Below are positions 60,201 through 64,000 of a stretch of DNA of 64,000 nt, piece after piece. The translations under genes were made by a program, and so were the position numbers. The stretch lies in the NCBI GenBank assembly GCA_027575805.1, contig JANBPU010000008.1, positions 124,001 through 188,000 on the forward strand, given 5' to 3'. Below the pieces are notes generated by a model, which worked only from the letters and a program-made list of their open reading frames with translations, ran no database searches and was not told where the DNA came from. This stretch comes from Mycoemilia scoparia. Lineage: Eukaryota; Kickxellomycota; Kickxellomycetes; Kickxellales; Kickxellaceae. The stretch's first letter is position 1, and every line of letters starts with the position of its first letter.

Positions 60201-61779
60201 TGTGTTTCTAATAATGGAAATACAGGTCCTCTCCAACATGCTGAGCCAATTATATGGTCACTTTCAGAACTATAATGCAACGCCCGCATAGTCATACAAA
60301 CTAGGCTCACCACCACCATGTCAAGAAGGAAGAGTGAGGAAAAAGAATGCAGGATGCAATGTGATTTGGTTTACGGCAAAACTCCCAATACCAAGACAAA
60401 GAAAAAGCCCTTGTCATATGAGGAGCCATACTTGCTACGATAATTGGCGTGTAACAATAGTAGCAATGACAACCACAGGCTGCCAAATTTGAACTTTCTC
60501 CCTATATTTCCAGCTCTGAGTTCCAATTCTGGGTACAAACGCACCAATCACGTCCACACAGACTCAGAAGACCTTGCCTTATTTTTATACCTGTTAATTT
60601 GTGACTATATCAACATGCTTTATAAAAGAAAGTTCTTGTAAAATGGCATTGTAAATTATGAAGATTGCTCTCTCTCTTTTTTTCTGGACCCAGGCACGCA
60701 CACACACAAATACATACCCATATAGACCATCACAGACAATTTCTGCCAAGATGCAGAGGCGGAACTTGATTATTTCGGTTCCTTTTTCCCTGTGTTGATC
60801 TAACTATTGATAGCTAAAACTCTGATGCATCAGATGCAGAATTGTATCCGCTCTCAGTCGGCTAAACTGTACCCTTTGGGTCACTGGCCATATTCCTTTT
60901 TTATTTCTCCACCGAATTTTATGAGAGAGGGGTTTAATTAATTCAAATCCGCAGTAATGTCCTTCTCTCACTCATAGGTACAGTTTCGAATACCGCAAAT
61001 AGTCTATGTCTACACGAGATGATAGAAGCCTCGTGCTTTACCAAATAATATATCAATTTATTTGCTTAATATGATAGATTTACGCTACTTCGTCATTTTT
61101 AGAATCAATGTTATTATCATAGCCATTGTTATAACTATAATAATTATGATAGTTATTATTATTGTTATTATTATTACCGCCATCACTTGAACACTATATT
61201 AATGTATTTGTATTCTGACATTTCTTTTTCTGCATCTCTAACAATGTTGACACCTTTAACGTAGTCACATGCCAACCATGGCGTTTTTTAAAGAAGCGAG
61301 ACTGTGTAGGTAGCTCAAGTGGTGGCTGCTGTACTTCTGGCCCGATTACCTGCACAAGAAATCTTGGCTGAGTGCATTAGACCATGTGAACTTTTGTATA
61401 TATAAACCACTTTCTTGGCTATATAAAACAAAACAAAGCCATGTGTATTATACCAGCCTATAAATGGACAGGCAGCTCCAAAATGCCTCTCTACCATTAC
61501 CAACCATCGCAGCAACGGCAATATTACAGTTGTTTCGGATATTTGAGAAGCGTCAAAGATCCGATAGCCAGCATGATGGATCCGAAACGTGCCAAGCCCT
61601 TATATGTACAGCGTATGGTTTTAGCCAAAAAGGTCACCAATTTGTTTAAAAAAGTACTCATCTATTGTTTTTTTGCTGATGCTGATTTATTTTGTCCTGT
61701 TTTGGTGCTGGATTTTTTCTGGAAGTGAAATGACGATTCTGTGGATGAGAAATTGTTCGGGGTGTTTTTGTACCCTAAT

Positions 61780-61800
61780 CCTCTCTCTCTCTCTCTCTCA
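61780..61800. repeat. (TC)n microsatellite
   Basis: About ten CT units. It gives a spurious Arg-Glu repeat frame on the minus strand. Confidence 0.85.
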
Positions 61801-61864
61801 CTTCCACCCAATCGCTTTTTCATCCTTTTCTTTATTCGTATAATAATCCACAATCATTTTTCCA

Positions 61865-61982
61865 TATGGGTGATGGTTTTTGAAGGGAACCTTTTGGTTG
61901 TTAACGATTATAGGAGCAGCCACAGCCAAATGAGCGATGGTCATTTGTTAGTAAATGGTCACCCTTCAAAATCACCGCCTAT
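61865..61982 (+). mobile_element. MITE family M, copy M15
   Basis: 118 bp. TATGGGTGATGGTTTTTGAA plus GGGAACC at the left; GTCACCCTTCAAAATCACCG plus CCTATA at the right. The interior AACGATTATAGGAGCAGCCA is typical. Confidence 0.82.
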
Positions 61983-62313
61983 ATGGTGCAAATTTGTGGA
62001 GTGTACGTCAAAAAAATACCAATAGCTAGTAAGCCGACGGGCCATCAAATCTGGTTATGGATGGTGATAATTCATGCAATGCCTTTCGGAAGAACTATAA
62101 ATAGCTTGGATTTCACACGCCAATGTTTTTTTCGGGATTTGGTGTGGCGTATTTATTTTCAATCTCCACAAACCACATTATGTTAAATAATAGGAAGTAT
62201 TGTTGTCGCACTTCGCCACTACACTATTACTGGTGCTACTACTTCTACTACTGTTGCTACTGATATCTTTGATAGGTTTTGCAATCACAACAATAGGAAA
62301 ATGCTCTTTATCA

Positions 62314-62345
62314 CTACCACTACCACCACCACCACCACCACCACC
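62314..62345. repeat. (ACC)n microsatellite
   Basis: About ten ACC/CCA units, giving spurious poly-Pro and poly-Gly frames. Confidence 0.85.
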
Positions 62346-62398
62346 ACAACTACTATTGCTGTCGCTTCTAATAAAGGCAAATAGATCAAACCTCAAAG

Positions 62399-62537
62399 AT
62401 AAGGGTGGTTGTTTTTGAAGGGGTAAATGTGTACTTTACATGACAATGCATTTATCAATGATAATATAGGTTGACCAATATACATAGCGAAATTGGTCTA
62501 GTAATAAAAATTAGTCCTTCAAAAATAATGATACATA
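62399..62537 (+). mobile_element. MITE family M, copy M14 (subfamily b, both ends present)
   Basis: 139 bp. Left GGGTGGTTGTTTTTGAAGGG, right TAGTCCTTCAAAAATAATGA plus TACATA. The interior (TTTATCAATGATAATATAGG, CATAGCGAAATTGGTCTAG) is unrelated to the main subfamily but matches inverted M7. Confidence 0.72.
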
Positions 62538-63216
62538 ATCTCCAGAGGGAATATTAATGTTTAGATTTACATGTTGATTTGCAATTGTATGTTAAATGTG
62601 GCTGTATTCTATAGTTTCAATAGTATTTTGAATACTTTTTTTGACCTTTTCTGTTCTGTTGCTGTTGGTGGTGCTGATATTATAAATTGGTATTTTCATG
62701 GTTTGTTGACCAAAAAGTAAAAGTATGCATATGGCCGATGTAACAAAAACATACTTTGGTGTTCATTTCTCCAATACTTCTTGAGATGTAGTTATAAAAG
62801 AATGAATAAAGCCTGATTCTTTTTATAGAAATGATTGAAAAGCACACATGTGGCTCTTAATGTTATTGTCAGGCTCAATAAAATAACCATTGAAGCAAAC
62901 TTAACAAAGAACTGAATTACAGTCTGTACAGTAAAGTAATTGGTATTCAAGTCGCATGTTGGAAAAGAGTCAGATTGCATTTCTATAAGGCTTGACTTAT
63001 ATTTTTGATATTGATCAATAGCGTCTATACCATTAAGTTTCAAAAGTATGTATCGTATAGAGCTATACTTGTAGTCTTGACTCTGCTAGCCAAAGCACCT
63101 TGCTCTCAAGACATGCATGGAAGTACTATATACAAGTCTATAGTATATACCACTGGTATCAACGCTGGAGCTTCCAATTGAAAATTGACTTGTCTATAAC
63201 ATCTTGGTATTGACTT

Positions 63217-63224
63217 TATAAATA
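63217..63224 (+). promoter_or_regulatory. TATA box of the terminal small gene
   Basis: TATAAATA followed by more TA repeats, about 150 bp before the ATG at 63370. A pyrimidine-rich stretch (63275-63335) between them is typical of fungal transcription-start regions. Confidence 0.45.
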
Positions 63225-63369
63225 TATATAACATTTGTTCAAATCCTACTGTCGTTAATGCTAATAACTAGTTCTTTTCACTTTTTCCTCTTTCTCTCTC
63301 TTTCCCTATACTTGCACCTTTTTCCTTTCCTTATTAAAATCTCTCGTATAAGTTACAGGGAATATCGCA

Positions 63370-63741
63370 ATGGAACTTAACGAGAACATGGTTGCGACAT
63401 TGTTGAAGCAAGCAAATGCAGCATCTACACGCCGTCGTAATGGAAACATGAATCCACGGCCGTATTTTAAAAACCCAATTCTTATTTCGTCTCTTAAAGG
63501 TCCAAAACCAATCCCTATGGATAATCTCATGTGGAAGAGTAGACGCACCAACTTTCCAAGTCATTTGAATATCAAAAACGTACAATCCATGGGCGGAGAA
63601 GGAGAAGGAGAAGAAAGCGAGGATGCTGAGGATGACGACCCGATAATTTCCGTTGTTATTGGATATGGCGAGGGAATTAAAACTCCTATATTATATTCAA
63701 ATAATGGATATGCTGCAGCTCCACATATAATTGAAGTATAG
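63370..63741 (+). CDS. Small acidic protein of unknown function
   Basis: A 123-residue ORF with ATG in good context, a TATA-like box about 150 bp upstream and a CT-rich start zone. I do not recognise a family. The N-terminus is basic-amphipathic (MELNENMVATLLKQANAAST then RRRNG). The middle has Pro-rich ordered-looking sequence (NPILISSLKGPKPIPMDN), followed by an acidic Gly/Glu stretch (GGEGEGEESEDAEDDDP) and a hydrophobic C-terminal segment (IISVVIGYGEGIKTPILYSN). No signal peptide or membrane helix. A TTACAG just upstream (63353-63358) could be an acceptor for an undetected 5' exon. Confidence 0.5.
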   Translation: MELNENMVATLLKQANAASTRRRNGNMNPRPYFKNPILISSLKGPKPIPMDNLMWKSRRTNFPSHLNIKNVQSMGGEGEGEESEDAEDDDPIISVVIGYGEGIKTPILYSNNGYAAAPHIIEV

Positions 63742-64000
63742 GCATTATGAATTTATTAGTTTATACAACAGATATCCACGCCCACAGCAATATTAACCCA
63801 AAATTTATTACACACACATATATATATAATATATATATATATATATTGCATCAGGTTTCAACATATTTCTTATTCACAAACATTCTTATTACTTTGTTAT
63901 TGCATTTTTATTTAATAAATATTCTTAAATGAAGTGAAATAAAGTCATTTAGTGATAGATGAAACCACAAATGAATCAAAATTTACAAAATAATCTTACT
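63742..64000. other. 3' flank of the terminal ORF with TA repeats
   Basis: AT-rich DNA with TA tracts at about 63817-63846 and AATAAA-like signals at 63914-63920 and 63938-63943 that could end the 63370 gene transcript. Nothing else seen. Confidence 0.5.

Larger units (their letters stand above)
53184..63369. other. 10.2-kb gene-poor interval downstream of the HSF-type gene
   Basis: No supportable gene. Contents are MITEs M11-M15, repeat C3, microsatellites and AT-rich filler. The first few hundred bases will include the HSF-type gene 3' UTR. The longest frames (about 90-135 codons) are in low-complexity or MITE sequence. No RNA gene signature was recognised. Confidence 0.55.

Noticed and set aside
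1..64000. tRNA, rRNA, snRNA genes, telomere repeats, CRISPR arrays
   Set aside because: I looked by eye for T-loop GGTTCRA motifs on both strands, U6-like ACAGAGA, telomeric tandem units and regularly spaced direct repeats. No candidate had the surrounding structure. A covariance-model scan would settle the RNA genes.

Overview
The window looks like nuclear DNA of an early-diverging (zygomycete-grade) filamentous fungus. The evidence is short GT-AG introns in fungal-type genes, an AT-rich background, a fungal INO80 actin-related protein, a fungal OFA-type MFS carrier, an Alr1/Mnr2-type CorA protein and an HSF-type regulator. I cannot fix the species. A Kickxellomycotina-like origin is only a guess. 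No bacterial, viral or organellar gene was seen.

Layout. Positions 1-10413 are gene-dense: 3' end of LSM1 (+), prefoldin subunit 4 (-, four exons), a Derlin (+, two exons), a LYR-motif protein (+), ARP8 (-), a B-box/UPF0652 protein (+) and a class-I O-methyltransferase (-) that carries an apparent one-base frameshift. Positions 10414-16716 are looser: repeats, one small Asn/Gln-rich ORF with a TATA box (-) and a 600-residue OFA-family MFS transporter (-). After a 4.4-kb gap, 21149-31481 is dense again: a PPIL1-type cyclophilin (+, six exons, one with a non-canonical GA donor), a 3-methyladenine DNA glycosylase with a Lys-rich N-terminal extension (-), an F-box protein that uses a GC-AG intron (-) and a 1053-residue CorA-type magnesium transporter (+, five exons).

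The second half is mostly non-coding. A 19.4-kb interval (31482-50905) and a 10.2-kb interval (53184-63369) flank one three-exon gene for an HSF-type DNA-binding protein (50906-53183). A small acidic ORF of unknown function closes the window (63370-63741). The gene-poor DNA is full of microsatellites and three families of short dispersed repeats that I delimited by eye. Family M is a terminal-inverted-repeat MITE of about 90-140 bp with 15 copies, one of them split by a 0.33-kb insertion. Family B is about 130-145 bp with 5 copies. Family C is about 160 bp with 3 copies. None lies in a coding exon or a recognised intron.

The genes do not form one pathway. They are a mix of core functions (mRNA decay, chaperone, ERAD, chromatin remodelling, DNA repair, splicing-associated isomerase, Mg2+ and organic-anion transport). 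The more unusual content is the repeat landscape around the lone transcription factor and three departures from textbook gene structure (one frameshift and two unusual splice donors). I did not find a clearly new multi-gene system.
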